Positions 35,991-48,171 of a stretch of 64,000 nt of DNA are shown here, one piece after another. Positions within the stretch are counted from its first letter, which is position 1. Every line of letters begins with the position of its first letter. The notes beneath the pieces were generated by a model that was not told the DNA's origin, ran no database searches, and saw nothing but the letters and a program-made list of their open reading frames with translations. The translations under genes and the position numbers were made by a program. Source of the DNA: Alligator mississippiensis (Eukaryota; Chordata; Crocodylia; Alligatoridae); the NCBI RefSeq assembly GCF_030867095.1, contig NC_081824.1, forward strand, positions 396,924,329-396,988,328. Reading direction: 5' to 3'.

Positions 35991-37474
35991 TATCAATGCA
36001 ATGCTGAATATTTTGTGACTATAAAACTATGAAACCCCTGGCTCCAGCTGCCTAAGAAGGGTATTGCAATGTGCTTCCCTTGGCTTTCCAGCACAGTTCT
36101 TCTGCTTTGAATACAACTAAAGGGAGTGGGGATTGCTGTGCTGTCAGTGGTTGGCGGGGGGGGGGGGGGGGGAGCAGGTAGCCTCTGTTTGGGACCAGGA
36201 TGAGGCTGTAATTGTGGAGGGGGTGGGGGTGGTAGAGGCAGGGGTTGCTTTGAGGAGCTGGTACAGTGACTGCTTGCACTGTGAGACTTTGAGTTGCCTG
36301 ACTTTCCCTTGGAGTTCACTAGAGTTCACTTGGAGCTAACTGGACTTTTCCTTGGCATCTAATCATATGTGCAGGGTTGAAAGTGCTTGAGTGCCACCTG
36401 CAAGTCTGTCCAGATAGGTGACTCAGGAGTCACCCTGGCAGTGGAACTGGAATGACTGACATTACAGTCCCCTTGTGGTACTCCTCCCATCATATCCCTG
36501 CCTTTCTTGGACAGGCAGAGATGGAAGGAGGGTGGTTGTTTAGCTAAGGGGAATTTGTTTCTCATTGCTGCTATACTGTAACTGTCACTGGTAGCATCCC
36601 AGGTGCACATCCCCAGGTACTTTCTGGTAGTGGCTGAGCCATGGACGTGAGAGGGTCATCTGTATATCAAGACCAGTCCAAAAATTCTTCTCCCTCCCCC
36701 CAAACCTGCCACAGGTGAAATGCTCATACTGGCTTCTGCTCAGGGTGGATTTATGCAAGGGTCTGGGTTGCAGGTTGCATAAATGTCGGAAATCAAGGAA
36801 AACAGGAGGAAAGCAGGTAGGGAACAGCCACTAGAAGAAGAAATCTGAACATTTCTGTCCCCAGCTGAACCTGGATCTCCATACAGCTACTCCTCATAGC
36901 CCCTGGCATGTAAAATTAAGTAGTGTATGCAAAAGGATTCTCGCTTAGGGGTCAAATCCAAAATTCCTTAATTGGCTGTTATTCAGGCCTAGTCACAATG
37001 CTAAGTATTGCAGCAATTATCTTTTAGATTTTTTGCCTATTACTTACTGCCTACTGATATCTACATCTTGAATATAACTCACCTGTGTAGTGCATACAGT
37101 CCCTATCAGTGGGAGGAAGGAACCTATCTCTGAACTAAATTCATAACCCTGAACTCTTTCCTGGAGGAAGATAACTATACCAGCCCCTTCTGACAAATAT
37201 CAATAGTGGTGTTCTGGTCTTTCTCTGCCCACTTCCCTTTAGAAAGCACTGTAATCAAAACACTCACCCAGGGAAAAGGGATATAGGTGCAATTCCCTAC
37301 TATACCTCAGGACATTTGAGTCTATACATCCCACCTGAATGATCAATCCACCAGGGGATGGCATTCTGTTTAGTCGTATGTTCTCAGTTCTCTGTTGGAA
37401 CTGCTTCACTTTACATAGCATAATTATATATTTCATTTGCCAGAAATTGTATGCAAGAATGTCTGTCTAGCTTA
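35991..37474. other. Unique DNA with a G17 run
   Basis: A G17 run lies at 36,156-36,172 with GGGGGTGGGGGTGG nearby, a possible G-quadruplex on the plus strand. No gene is seen. Confidence 0.4.
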
Positions 37475-37769
37475 CAGTGGTGGTTCTCAACCTTTTAAGC
37501 CTCAAGATACCTCTCAGAAGATGCCAGATCTTAGATTTCACTTGTTTTTTGACTACAGAAAAATAATACAGCAATCTTCCTGTTGTAAAGAACTCAAAAA
37601 GACCACAGCAAGTCAGAATGTTTATAACACTATGAGTTCCTATTTGAAATGTCTGAGCTGAAATTGCGAATCGTGCTTGCATACCTAACAGCACTGAAAT
37701 TACTTGGCAACCCATGGCATACTTCAAAGGATCTCAAGGATGCTTCAGTACCATAGTTGAGAATTACTG
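37475..37769 (+). mobile_element. hAT-like relic with CAGTGGT..TTCTCAACC end
   Basis: The left end CAGTGGTGGTTCTCAACCTT and right end GTTGAGAATTACTG are imperfect inverted repeats of the Charlie-type hAT form. The flanks GCTTA occur on both sides but the 8-bp frame is blurred. It aligns in full with the reverse complement of 19,077-19,330. Confidence 0.65.
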
Positions 37770-37901
37770 GCTTAGTTGATAGTACAATCACCTAGTAAGG
37801 ACAGACTGGTCCAATGATTGCTTAGGTGTTTTATCTTAAGTACACTTTGGAGCATTACAAACACAAACACTAACAGAAGGCAGGGCAGGGGTGGCATCTT
37901 A

Positions 37902-38322
37902 GGGCATTTTTACATGTGCTTCAGGGGTAGGGAGGTGCTTTAATTAGAGCAGCTCCAAGAGCTACTCTAGTTAAAGCACACATAGCGTCACATGCATCTG
38001 TCCCCGAGTTTCAAAATGCCAGTGGGGGCACTTTAAGTACCCTCACCACCATTTTGAAACACAGAGATGCTGATATACAAGACACAGAGGCTGCGGGACA
38101 GCATTCCCTCTAAGCTGTGTGGCAGGCGCAGCCAAGCAGGCCCACCTGACAATGCGGCATGAGTGTGCCTGTGCAGCCATGCATGCCACACAGCTTAGAG
38201 GGAACGCTGCTGCTGGAGCTCACTAATTAGCACACTCCAGCAGACTTGATTAATCAAGTCTGTTCTGACATGTAGTAATTACAGCGCATTGGAGAAGCCT
38301 CCCCCCATGTCTACAGACACCC
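37902..38322. mobile_element. Harbinger-like element with TTA duplication
   Basis: It begins GGGCATTTTTACATGTG and ends CATGTCTACAGACACCC. TTA is found on both sides (37,899-37,901 and 38,323-38,325), the canonical PIF/Harbinger target duplication. A smaller MITE (38,101-38,207) is nested inside. Confidence 0.75.
38101..38207. mobile_element. 107-bp MITE nested in the Harbinger-like element
   Basis: A 24-bp terminal inverted repeat (GCATTCCCTCTAAGCTGTGT plus GGCA) recurs inverted at 38,184-38,207 with one mismatch. The inside is CpG-containing and GC-rich. No clear target duplication was found. The nearly perfect arms suggest it is younger than its host element. Confidence 0.7.
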
Positions 38323-38325
38323 TTA

Positions 38326-38700
38326 GAGACATTGGTGATGTGTAGGGGATGCACACAGGTACACGTGCACCCCCTAAGCATAGCTGTGCACCCCTTGTGA
38401 AAAGTTGGCAGTCACTGCTCAACACCCTCCCCTCACCACCGACACCGCAAGCAGCATCTTCGGGCAGTCTGGGACCACTGCTGGCTTCCACCGATGCTGC
38501 CCGCAGCATCTGCGGGTGATCACTGACCACCAATCAGTGCTTGCCACCCCTTCCCCATGGCTGACAGTGCTGCAGCCACCTGCAGGAGCTCCCCACTTGC
38601 TGCTGCCAGGCTCCCACTGCCAACAGTGCCGCTGCTACCTGCGGGAGCTCGCCTTGTGCTCCTGGCCTCCAGGGGCATGCAACTTTCATGCTTAGAGACT
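38326..38700. repeat. GC-rich dispersed repeat, copy 3 (divergent)
   Basis: It opens ATTGGTGATGTGTAGGGGAT followed by GCACACAGG and a GTGCACCCCCT hairpin like copy 2. The middle differs and holds short inverted modules (GCAGCATC; AGCTCC). It directly follows the Harbinger-like element, as copy 1 directly precedes one. Confidence 0.45.
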
Positions 38701-39302
38701 AACTCATTCAAAGAGGCCTAAGCTTGTGTAGATAACATGCTATTTTGTTAGATGCTGTGAATAGACTTGCAAAGAGTAGGGGTACTAAATATATATCAGA
38801 AAGGTAATTTAAAAGGAGAGGGAAAGTAGGAGGAAAGGGTAGGGTCACTGCTGAGAGACATGAGGATGGGTTGAATAGAATAAAGGGATAAACAAAGCAG
38901 TTAATCTGAGGGATATAAAGGTTATGAAAGCTAGGCCAGGTAATGGGATAGGAATCCAGAGCCTGTTGAGATCATACTTAAAAGAATCCAGTCTTCAGAT
39001 GATTTATTGTTCCATGATTTCATGTTCAGGTTGACTTTTAAAGTTTTATTGTTTGGGAACAGCTACTCTGAAGTCAGCGATAGAAGGTTAAAGTGTTCTG
39101 CTATGTCCTAAATAGCATGTGCATGGCTAAATACCTTACACACACAAAGTTTCACTCTAAAAGACTGTTTGTCCCTACCACATTCAGAGTCTATGAAAGT
39201 GATTCAGTGGGATATAAATCAATTCATGCTGCGCTGAACTCCAGCTCTGCTATGGGGACATAGAAATACACCATAAACTTCTGAAATTGTAGTCAGCCAA
39301 AG
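38701..39302. other. Unique DNA, no feature seen
   Basis: No supported feature. Confidence 0.4.
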
Positions 39303-39310
39303 ATTACAAC

Positions 39311-40466
39311 CAGGGATCCTAGTTTTCCGTGATAAAAAGAAAAATCACAAATTCTATGATAAAAATCCCAAAATCCATGGTTAAAATTAAATCCCCCCCA
39401 GCACTGCTTTTGCCCCTTGCCCCCCACCCACAGCCCTTGCCCTCCAACCCTGCTGGAAGGGGCCCCTATGGGGCCAGGGACCCAGGTCCACAGCCCCCTG
39501 CCTCCAATGGAAAGCAGCGGCTGCTGCAGCAGGAGCACAGACGGCTCCCCTCATGCTGCCTGCCTGCTGCAGACTCAGGTGGGGCCAGCTCCCAGTGGCA
39601 GTGTGCACTCCTGAGCGGCAAGGGGTACCCATGTCCTCCAGATCTGCATGGGGGTTGGGGGTAGGGTGGATGTGCACTGCTCCCATGCATGCAGAGGAAG
39701 TGTGGCCAAAGCAGCATGAAGCTTGCAGTGGCAGGCAGCTTTCATTCATGGCCCTGCTGTACTCTGCCTCACCAGTTGCACATGCCATGCTCTGGAGAGC
39801 CTGGGGGAGGGCAGCAGGGTAGAAAGCACAGCATTTGTGACCCAGGGTTTGCAGCTGGCTGGGCACTTCAGCCAGGAGGGGGTTTGCAGCCTGCCTGTTC
39901 CTGGCCAGAGTGCTCAGCCAGATGCAAACCCCTGCCGCTCCCAGTCAGCTACAAATCCCCCTCCCAGCTGGAATGCCCAGCCGGGGAATTCCCAAGCTGC
40001 TTGGGGGCTGAGGGAGCAGAGAGGTTTGCAGCTGGCCGGGAGCAGTAGGGGTTTCCAGCCAGCCAAGCACTCCAGCCAGGAGCAGGGAGGCTGCAAACCC
40101 TTCTCAGCTGGAGTGCCTGGCTGGCTGCAAACCTCCCTGATCCCTCAGCCCCAAGCCAGCTTCCGCCCCTTCCCCACTCCTGCAGCCCTGCCTCACAACC
40201 CCCGAGGCCCACTTACCTCCAGCAAGAAGAGTGAGCCTAAAGCAGCCTCTGGTAAATGTGAGTGTTGGCTCTGCCCTTCCCCGCTCCCTTCCCCTCCTGG
40301 CAAGGTTGAGGGCTTCCCCGTCCCTTTTGCAAACAGCTCTTGTAGGCTGAAACTCAGCCAGCCTGCAGAGATCTTGGAAAAAGGGAAATCTGTGGGTTTC
40401 TGTTCTAAAAGGGAAAATCCATGGTTTTCTCTGTTTTTCCATGGGAAATGGAAAACTAGAACCCTG
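39311..40466. mobile_element. Foldback hAT-type element, large copy 4
   Basis: The ends CAGGGATCCTAGTTTTCC and, inverted, CAGGGTTCTAGTTTTCC match copies 1-3, and the flanking octamers ATTACAAC (39,303-39,310) and ATTATAAC (40,467-40,474) agree at 7 of 8. The AAATCCATGGTT arm core occurs at both ends. Unlike the others it carries about 960 bp of GC-rich interior with modules such as TTTGCAGCTGGC and their inverse GCCAGCTGCAAA-type copies. Open frames cross it, including a 266-codon plus-strand one, but they are low-complexity and unlike any transposase. Confidence 0.8.
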
Positions 40467-40474
40467 ATTATAAC

Positions 40475-41894
40475 TAACAACTGGTTAACTTGTATATCCA
40501 TCCCAACCTCTGCAGTAGCCTAATGGGAAACTTACCTAATCATCAGAGTAATAAGAAACCTGGAAGATAATGGTTTGTAGCTCACTCCTAATGGGAACTG
40601 AATTTAATAACCCATTTTGATCACCAGGCAGGGTCAAGAGCACCTTCCCATTGAGGCCAGGCCATTGGGTGCCTAATACAGAAAGATCCCGTGGACAGAA
40701 AACAAAGAGCTTGACTGAACTTCAGGGAGGTGAAGGCTGTCCTTGGTGGGAAAATAGTGAGTCCTTGCATCAGTATCTGTGTATTTTGTATGACAGAATG
40801 ACTGGGAAATTACATAAATAGCATTCTGGACCAAGAGTTCACTTTTCAGAGGGTGCTGCACCTTTTTGAAACTCCCTCTCTGTGGGACCGGCATAGATGT
40901 CCAAACTGTACTGTCTGGAAAGCCTTTGAGTGGAAGTCCTCATTACAAGTGATTCTTCATTCACGAGAGACCTCTTAGAACAAATGACTCAGAATTTATT
41001 CAGAAAGGAGTGTGTGCCCGTATTTGTATAGAAGAAAACAAAGTCTGCTGGATTGGTAAGTACTGACCTTAAGATCTCAAACTTTACTTTCAGAAAATAA
41101 GAAAACCCACATGTGCACAGTACTAAGGCTTCTCCAGCTATCTGCCACTTCCCATCCTTTGTTGTGGGATAATATCTGACTCCCTCTGCTGTCAAATCTT
41201 TCTTGAAATCACATTTCTGCTGTGACACCTCTAAGCATGCATACAGCTTATGCAGAGGGTACAGTGGGCATACTAGCATTGGTGATCCATTTGTTTTCAG
41301 ATCATCCTGTACATGACAAGCCATAAACCCTTCCCAAGTGCATTTATATCACTATACTGAGCAATATCCTGTTCCTGTTATTACAATAATCATGCTTGGC
41401 AAGCAATGGTATGCCTCCTGATACAGATCAGCATTTGTGATGCATTTGCCAAGTGCATCTGGGAGTAATTAGCTAAAATGCACAAACACCTTCTAGAATA
41501 GTGCTTTTCTCCCTGGACTATAGAATAAAGCTCTCTCTTTGCCTGCAGACTGTGAATGTTCCTGCTGGAACTTCAAAACCCAGAAGTTCCTATTCTTCCA
41601 TGCAGGGCCAGACTAATAGCCACATTTGTAGTTATGAAGGAATTCACCCCAATGGTCATAGTGTCATGGACTGTGGGGTTTTGGGTTTGTTTTTTTTTTT
41701 TGCCTTCCTCTGCATGTTCCTTTTCCCTGTATCTCTTGAGCATATTTTAACTGGCCTGGCATTTCCTGGGGGTTCCATGGAAACTACCCTCTGTCCTTAT
41801 AATGGCATAATAGTGACAGTACCATCATCCCCTGCTTTATCTATGGCAAGTTAGGGTTTTTGTCTGTTTGAGTCTTCATGTAAGAGATGATTGT
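40475..41894. other. Unique DNA, no feature seen
   Basis: Several hundred bases of ordinary sequence with short frames only. Confidence 0.4.
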
Positions 41895-42022
41895 TTATGA
41901 AGTTTTTTTAAGAATAGGTTAGACAATTATTTGTCTAGGATGATTCAGATGGGGTGGTTCTGCTTTGAGTGGGAGGTTGGAGTGAATGATGTTTTGAGGT
42001 CCTATCCAGCCCTAATTTTCTA
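41895..42022 (+). mobile_element. CR1 3-prime end fragment
   Basis: The stretch TTAGACAATTATTTGTCTAG through GGTCCTATCCAGCCCTAA corresponds to the last 120 bp of CR1 in plus orientation. No coding part is present. Confidence 0.7.
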
Positions 42023-42109
42023 CAACTTTTTGTCCCTCTAACTCTCCCTCCTGAAGATGACAGTGAGCCATCTTCAAGCGGAAGGGGTAGATGGTTCTCA
42101 CAGTCATAT

Positions 42110-42240
42110 CTGTTCTATGATTTGGGAGTTGGACTACTCTGCTGAGATAAAGGACATGTGGGTTCAAACACTCTGAAGCAAACATGGCCATAGAACCTTG
42201 ATCTTCCTTGCCCTTCGTGAGTGCTCTAGCCATTAAGACT
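42110..42240 (-). mobile_element. Old tRNA-derived SINE-like fragment
   Basis: On the minus strand, TTAATGGCTAGAGCACTCAC is a tRNA-like A-box head. On the plus strand GTGGGTTCAAACACTC resembles a B box. Such inverted tRNA-like halves are seen in old reptile SINE copies. It is too decayed to name. Confidence 0.4.
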
Positions 42241-45200
42241 TTTTATGGAAGAAGGTACTTTTGCTCTTCACATAGATGTCTAGATTTTCAGGTAAAAAAA
42301 ACCCTCCTACTAACAGACCTTATATGGTCAGAGGGAAGTAAGGTTCTGAGCGGCCAGGCTTATTTTAGCATAAGTTAAAATTCCCCATTGGAATTCATTG
42401 ATATGTGCAATTGAAGTTACAGTGTCTAAGTGCTGCCCATTCAATTAAGCAGGAGAGGCAGGTGCTCTTGTAGGGTAAAGTAGAATTAAGCTGATAAGCT
42501 CTGTACTTGCATCCCATTGAAATAAAGAACACAGACTAATCTATGTAGGAGATGTAAAAATACTCCCTGATCCTGGTTGTTTACATTAGGACCTTGCAGC
42601 TACATTAGATGTCTAGCGGGTGAAGCAGAATTTGCCTTTTCTATTTTGTGACAAAAAGCTGGCTAGCACCCTAACACCAAGTACTGGAGTTCAAGTCTGT
42701 GGATCCTGAGTAAGAGGAGGTATCCTAGAATTAGGCTGAAACCTAGATCTGGGACCTCATACTATTTAGGTTTAGTTCCCATCTATATTTGCTACTGACT
42801 AGCCCATGTAGATACTTGCACAATGTGCTGGATTTTGTGTGTTCTATTCTTATGTACCTAACCTTCCCTGACCTGGTGGATAATGACTTGAATTTGAAAG
42901 CTTGTCTAAGTCTATCCCAACTATAGAGTTGGTCCAATAAAGATATCAATCAACCTAAGACATCTTTGCCTCACATAATTTCTGGACCATAATAGCTACA
43001 ACTTCAGTCTTACGCTACAATAACCTTCCCCAGACATTGTATGGGGAATAGAGGTGACCTACTCAAGGCTTAGATTTGCTTATAGGCCTAAATGTCAGGT
43101 GCCCTGAGGTTAAGTGTTGCAACACAAACAAGCTTTTGTCAACGTAGTCTTCATTCAAGTTAAACACAAATTAAAATACTTTGAATGTAGTGAACGTCCT
43201 GATCACAGTTTTGTCTATTTCCTCTAGTTGCTTTTGGAGTATAACTATACTGCAGTCACATAAATTGCTGCAGTATAATACAGAAATACAGGAGCTAACT
43301 TTAAACTAGCTTGCCCAGATACTATTAGCAGCACAGAGCTCACTCTGGGCTAATTTAACTAATATCTCAAGAGGATTTTGCAGCTGTCGTGAAATTTTGT
43401 ACTGCAGTGGCTGGAACTATATAGTTGATAACTAGCTTGGAAGTCTCAGCACTGCTCTGTGTTTTTGTGATTATGATGTAGACGTGCCATAAGATGGACA
43501 TCTCCTTCACAGTCTGCTAGTAAAATTCCCAAGGTTTATATAAAAAATTAAACAATTTAACATGCCAGAGTTATCTTATATTATATCTCTTAATAATCAC
43601 ATAATGAATCAAACAAGGCAGGCCATAAATAATATAATTACTGTTATTCCCATGGCGTGACCTTTAGGAAACATATAAATTATGAGGACCAATGAACAAT
43701 TGGTGAAAAATGTATACATCTGTTATCCTTGTAACGTGACTAATCTTAAATGAAATTTTTGGTTCAACATTGGAGCTGACTTTTTTGGCAGACATGGCAC
43801 ATATTAGCCTCTCACTTTTCCCAGTTGCCTCTCTGATTCCCTTACTCTGCCCAATCTGCTGCTCTGCTTTCTACTCTGTGCTCCCTTCCCAGTCTTCTCC
43901 TTTATTTTCTGCTTCCTGCCCTATCTGCTTCTGTGCTGCCTGTTAGCTCCCTGATCTTCCAAATGCCACACAGTGGCTGCCTATGTCACTTGTGGCACTC
44001 ATGCCACAGGTTGGCCACCCCTAGATTAGACATTACTGGAGTGACACTTTGCTGTGGCTGGGGATTGTGCAGCATAGCTCAGGAAGGGGGATTTTAATAT
44101 CCCCTTGTTACTAGAACAGGTTTATACACATGGCCTCTCCAGGCTGATATCACAGGTTGAAATCAGTGGGATGTACTGAAGCACTGGCCAGAACATGTTT
44201 TTCCCAGCCATGCTCTTTACTCTCATTGCATGGGTTCCACTGGAACTGCTACAGCATCTCTCCCTCTTCAGAGATTTTCACAATACTGATTTGATCCCTT
44301 CTGTGGTCTCTTGTACCAATCTCAATACCAAAATCAGTCAGTAGCACAATACATGAGCATGCTGCAACAGAAATACTGGCTCTAACCCTGCTAAAAATAT
44401 TGGGGGATTGATTCCTGGATATTTAAATCATAAATAGAAATTAAGACTGTTGCTAAATGATTGAGAAGATAGTAGAAAATTCTTTTGCCAGTTTAAATTA
44501 ATGTAAAATTTTGATATTGCAGCATTTATACCGATTCTGTGTTCCGTCTTCTCAACTGGAAATGACAATGCAAGTCTCAGGGTAGTGGAAAATAAAACTC
44601 TACATGTTTAAAGAAAGCCTAATCTCCAGAATCTACAATAAAAATGAGTGATTTAAGAAAGTATCAAATTTTACAACTTCAGGAGTGACACCTATTTGAT
44701 AAAAAATGAAAGAGAAAGGCTGTTCAAATGTTCATTTTCAAGTAAGTTTCATGCATTTATTTTCCCTTAAAACTACTGGGATTTTTCCTCTTAAACAGAG
44801 TGAACTTTAAAGGAATTGAAAACCAACACGGAAATGCAATACTATGTATGCAAATAACCCACTCTAACATTTATATTAATATCACCCAGTCTACATGTAA
44901 GGTAGTAGATCTTTTTTTTTTTCCCCAGCAAGGAGCATTTTTTTAAAAGATTGATAAATAACATCTCTTCCATGTCAACATTTACATATGTCATTAGAAA
45001 TCTTTCAAAGTACTTCTGTTAATCTAGGGAGAAAAAGTAATAGCACTGCATCTATTACCCATTTCCTATGCAGCTTGTGAGACATACTTATTGCTGTTAT
45101 ATTGCACACTGCACATAGAATTAGAACTATAAAAACAGCCACAATAATAATGATTAATTTTTAATTGGCAGAATAAAACTATTTGATAAAACTAATTTGA

Positions 45201-46535
45201 TACTAATCGGGATGCAAAAATGTACTGAATTCAGATATAAAGTATGTTACAATAATTCTTGTTGATTTGAGAAAGTCAGGATTTTAAAACTAATGCTTGA
45301 AATCTTTCTGGAGTAGTTTCATGAAAGCAATTCCTGACCTATTTCAAAATGAAAATGAAACAGAATTGAGAGGAAAGCATATACATTCATTTTAAAGGGA
45401 GAAAAGATGATATAAAAATTGAGGTTTTTTTTTATAAAGTTACCATGGTTCACAAAGCTCCAATAAAATGTTGAATGTTTTGTTTTTTCCCCTTTGTTTT
45501 AATAGTGGTGTGTTTTCTTCCTAACAGCATTCTCTGTCTTTCACCCTACCCCTGTGCATATTGTGTTTTTTGTTTTTTTTGTTTTTTAAGAAATGTGTCT
45601 TCTTTTAGTAGCAAGGACTGTGATGAGAAATGAGGGATTCCTCTCTACATACTGTTTCATACTGTATTTTTATTGTATAAAAGTGGTGGGAGCTTTAGGC
45701 ATTTATAGTCAGAAGTGAGCTAACTGAAAGGATTATTATTTGTATAAAATTAAAGGTGAATTATGGTTAAAATAGATCTTTGTATTACCCCTTTAACAAA
45801 CAAACAAGTAAATAATTTTTCATTTAAAATGAAATTATCACTTTGTTATAAATAGATTTCAATGAAGAATACCTTGAAGAGAGGGTTGTTGCTATTTATC
45901 GTTAACATATACTTGCATTATTCATGTCAGTATGCCTATTATGAATAAATGTAGCAGGTAGAGGATCTAAATCTGCATGTACATGACAAAACATACCTGT
46001 CTGAACCACTGTTATTGAATGCAGCTTATCATATATTGTCTTTGTTTATCTTCACCAATTAAGCATGCTTTACATCAATTCTGCTGCACCCATTCCTGAC
46101 ACTACTTGAAAGCACAAGGTATTTATTTAATTCAGAAAACATGTAAGACAGATCACATGTTTATTCTCAATTATTTGAAGGGTCTAAGTCTAGAAAAGGG
46201 AGCTGTTACAGTTTGGAAGAGGAAATGTTCAGCTTCCAAGAAGGATAACATAGCACTTTATTCCCTCCCTAAAAAGTTCTGAAATTAGATTATGGCATTC
46301 TTATGTCTAGAAAAGGTATTTTAGGGTATTTTTAGCTGTTTTTTATAACTCCCTATGAATCTTGTACAGTTTGGATGCAGATAACTAAGGGTTCCTGGAT
46401 TTGCATGTAGAAAATAGAACATTAACCCCAACCTACACTTTTTCTAATTCTCTAAAACAGTTAAGATGATCTAATATTTGAATAGTGGTAGGGTCTATAT
46501 TCTCCAGTCAGGGATTAATCTAAGTCCTAAACACT
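42241..46535. other. Long AT-rich unique stretch
   Basis: No gene or clear repeat except a possible Harbinger-like end (GATGTAGACGTGCC at about 43,474) and a hAT-like end (AGGTTGGCCACCCCTAG near 43,998-44,020). From about 44,400 to 46,500 the DNA appears single copy and without long frames, a possible site of conserved non-coding elements, which cannot be judged from one genome. Confidence 0.4.
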
Positions 46536-47490
46536 GGGTGCATCTACATATGCAGTTATGATGCATGAGCAAATTGTGGAACTTATTGCTCTGGAGTTAA
46601 TTGCTTCCAGGCATACTGTTTGAATGTGTACCTGGGAGCAATTAACTATGGAGCAATACATAGTTTATTAAGGTGCAGCACATGGAGCCCATGCAGAGCA
46701 GCCCCAGGTGGCAGGGGACTTCAGGGGTCAGCCTGCCAGCCCAGGGCTGCAGCCCCCCAGCCCCCTCCTGGCTCACATGCTGCAGAGAGGCTGGCTTAAT
46801 CAGGAGCAAGCTTCAGCAGAGATCTAGCCAACAGGCAACCCCCACACTGAGGCACCTTCATGCCCTAGCCAGCCCCTCCAGCATTTACATGTGCTCTGCT
46901 GCCAAATTTTTTTTTTTTAAGTATGTACACATGCCATTAGGGGGCAATAATACACTGCAGAGCTTATTGCTCCACAATGTATTGCTCCCAGGTGCACAGT
47001 TTGCATGTACACCCAGATCACAGCACACTGAGGCAGGTCACAGCAGCCTCAGCTGGCAGTGTCTGGGGGATTAGACTCTCAGCTCAAGGCTGCTCTAATC
47101 AGGCTTAATGTACTGTGGAAGGGCTGGCTGGGGCATGAGAGTGCTTCAGCGCAGGTCTAGCTGGCAGGCAGCCCCCACACTGAAGCAGCCTTCTGCCCCA
47201 GCCAGCTGGGGCAACATTTACTTGTGTGCTGCTGAGCACAAACAAACTCTGTAGCAAGAGTTACAAGTACTACCCTGTTGTGGAGTTTATTGGTTTTGTG
47301 CACCCTAATATGGATGAACATGTAGAAGTTGAGACATTTACTACACGGTTAATTAGTCAACTATGCAGTAAACCTCTTGTGCATCTATATGTGCAATTAA
47401 TGCAAAGCAATAAACCCCAGAGCAGTTTGTGCTGGAGTGAACTACTCCCAGATGCAGTGTCTACACATGTACCTGGGACAGATACTGAAT
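46536..47490. mobile_element. Harbinger-like composite
   Basis: It starts GGGTGCATCTACATATGCAG and shares TACCTGGGAGCAAT and TTGCTCCCAGGTGCACAG with the 10,134 element. Near 47,379 another terminus-like sequence (GTGCATCTATATGTGCAA) appears, so at least two copies are joined or nested. No right terminus could be fixed. Confidence 0.5.
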
Positions 47491-47909
47491 AGACAGACAC
47501 TACTTGTATAGTGGGTAAACAGGTTGCTATAGCACATAGCTTAGCACATCCCCACACAAAATCCTACACTGTTCCTTGATTTTAGCTTTCTAGAGTTGTA
47601 ATAACCCAATGCTACTTGAAATTATGCATAATAGTTATAGTTTTAAATTTTACTTAACATTTATCTTACATTTATATTGAATAAACATGAACTTATTTTT
47701 TAGAGATATGGATAGGGTCAAATCCACAGCTTGGTTTAACTGGCATATGTTTTAAAATGTTATATGACAGTTTCGACAGGATGATCATCTGTCCCAGAAA
47801 TTGTATTTTGAAACTACGAAAGCAGTTCCTATATCAATGGCAAGATTCCTGTTGACTACAAATAAGCTTTGAATCAGGCCCTCAAATTTAGAAAAGAATC
47901 CATGACAGT
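47491..47909. other. Unique DNA, no feature seen
   Basis: No supported feature. Confidence 0.4.
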
Positions 47910-48168
47910 GGGCTTATCTCCAAGTGCATTGATTCATTTTTCCTAATGCGTATTAAATTTAGCACCCACACTGTGAGGTACTAAATAAATGTGTATTAGG
48001 CTGCCTTAATATGCATTGCTGAAAGCGCATATTTTTTTAAATGATGTTAATGTACAATAGCCTATTTTACTTCATATTAGCATAATTGTCTGATTTTTGT
48101 TTTACGTGACACTATAATGTGTAGCAAAATAGGCTACATCTCATTAAAGCACATGTGTAGACGTGCCC
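47910..48168. mobile_element. Harbinger-like MITE
   Basis: The ends GGGCTTATCTCCAAGTGC and, inverted, GGGCACGTCTACACATGTG fit the family. The flanks AGT and ATA do not match, so the target duplication has decayed. The interior is AT-rich with TTAATATGCAT-type repeats. Confidence 0.55.
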
Positions 48169-48171
48169 ATA

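Noticed and set aside
39723-40523. A 266-codon plus-strand frame in the large foldback element
   Set aside because: It is low-complexity, built on repeated modules, runs through the inverted arm and past the element end, and shows no known domain.
42110-42240. A functional tRNA gene
   Set aside because: A and B box-like sequences are present but in opposite orientations and the cloverleaf cannot be formed.
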